Shown: piece by piece, positions 63,614 through 64,000 of the stretch
Numbering within the stretch: position 1 is the stretch's first letter
How the letters are laid out: every line of letters begins with the position of its first letter
NCBI GenBank assembly: GCA_034687125.1
Contig: JAQGBZ010000102.1
Coordinates: 62,001 to 126,000 of the forward strand
Length of the DNA stretch: 64,000 nucleotides
Source: Neelides folsomi
Taxonomy: Eukaryota; Arthropoda; Collembola; Neelipleona; Neelidae
Direction of reading: 5' to 3'
Program-made: the position numbers and the translations under genes
The notes under the pieces: model-generated
Seen by the model: only the letters and a program-made list of their open reading frames with translations
Told to the model about the DNA's origin: nothing
Databases searched by the model: none

Positions 63614-64000
63614 ATGCTGAGAACTCCCAAGATGAAGTCTCAGGTAATTCATCTAATTGATTTTTAATTTGATTAAAAAGTATAATTAAATTAAATTAAT
63701 CTTGGAATTTATTTAGTAATTATTTAATAAATTCTTACATTGATTTATGAAATCAATTTTTCAGTTTTTACTTATTTTGTATATTTTGAACTATATTTAA
63801 ATAAAATTAAATTTTTAAATTAAGAATTATTTTAATTATTTTGAATGTTTAATTTTTCCAACTATAGCTAATTTTATCAATTATTTTGATACATGGAACA
63901 TTCGGAGCGAACTTGAAGAAATCCGAAGAGGATTCTTCTGAAATCACTTCGACCTTAATACCAACCACAACAGAAGAAACAAAGAACATTAAATTAGCAT
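63614..64000 (+). CDS. Unidentified secreted protein, N-terminal part
   Basis: First 54 codons of a gene that runs off the window. Exon one is 63614-63643 (ten codons) and exon two begins at 63868 after the acceptor CAACTATAG. Two in-frame ATGs exist (63614 and 63632). The second fits best just before a signal peptide (MKSQLILSIILIHGTFGA). The mature part starts NLKKSEEDSSEITSTLIPTT and is rich in Thr, Ser and Glu, as in mucin-like linkers or propeptides. I do not recognise the family. The strong TATA/initiator promoter and a tiny first exon ahead of the signal peptide resemble regulated insect genes such as cuticle, peptide-hormone or secreted defence genes. This is inference. Confidence 0.6.

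Overview
The window is nuclear DNA from an arthropod, almost certainly an insect. It is A/T-rich. Genes are split by many short GT-AG introns, often 60-180 bp, and are separated by long A/T-rich spacers. The best taxonomic clue is a trissin neuropeptide precursor near the right end with the exact cysteine spacing of fly trissin. I cannot name the species. No transposon, rRNA, tRNA, CRISPR or prokaryotic feature was recognised. All exon joins below were worked out by hand from reading phase, splice consensus and family similarity.

Left part (1-20.2 kb), compact and gene-rich: the 3' end of a PP2A B'' regulatory subunit gene (+); a ten-exon CLCA-family membrane protein (-) that has lost both its metalloprotease motif and its VWA metal site; NDUFB11 of respiratory complex I (+); STAMBP/AMSH, a K63-specific JAMM deubiquitinase (+); two tandem secreted cyclase-superfamily hydrolases (-) that differ by one intron; and MKK4, the JNK-activating MAP2K (-).

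Middle (20.2-42.5 kb): about 22 kb in which I found no convincing gene. It lies upstream of knockout (ko/STOX), a storkhead-box winged-helix gene (+) of six coding exons with two introns over 4 kb. The empty block is best read as the regulatory domain, or unrecognised 5' leader introns, of ko.

Right part (54.6-64 kb): a 3 kb very A/T-rich spacer; CYLD (+), a USP-family deubiquitinase that here lacks the zinc B-box found in human CYLD; trissin (-); and, divergent from trissin, the first 54 codons of an unidentified secreted protein (+) behind a clear TATA/initiator promoter.

Several genes touch shared biology: MKK4 and CYLD both act on JNK/NF-kB-type signalling, and STAMBP and CYLD both remove K63-linked ubiquitin. 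Nothing shows co-regulation, and the order is probably chance. The observations most worth checking are the double-dead CLCA with its 496-residue proline-rich tail, the B-box-less CYLD, the intron difference between the tandem hydrolases, and the unknown secreted gene beside trissin.
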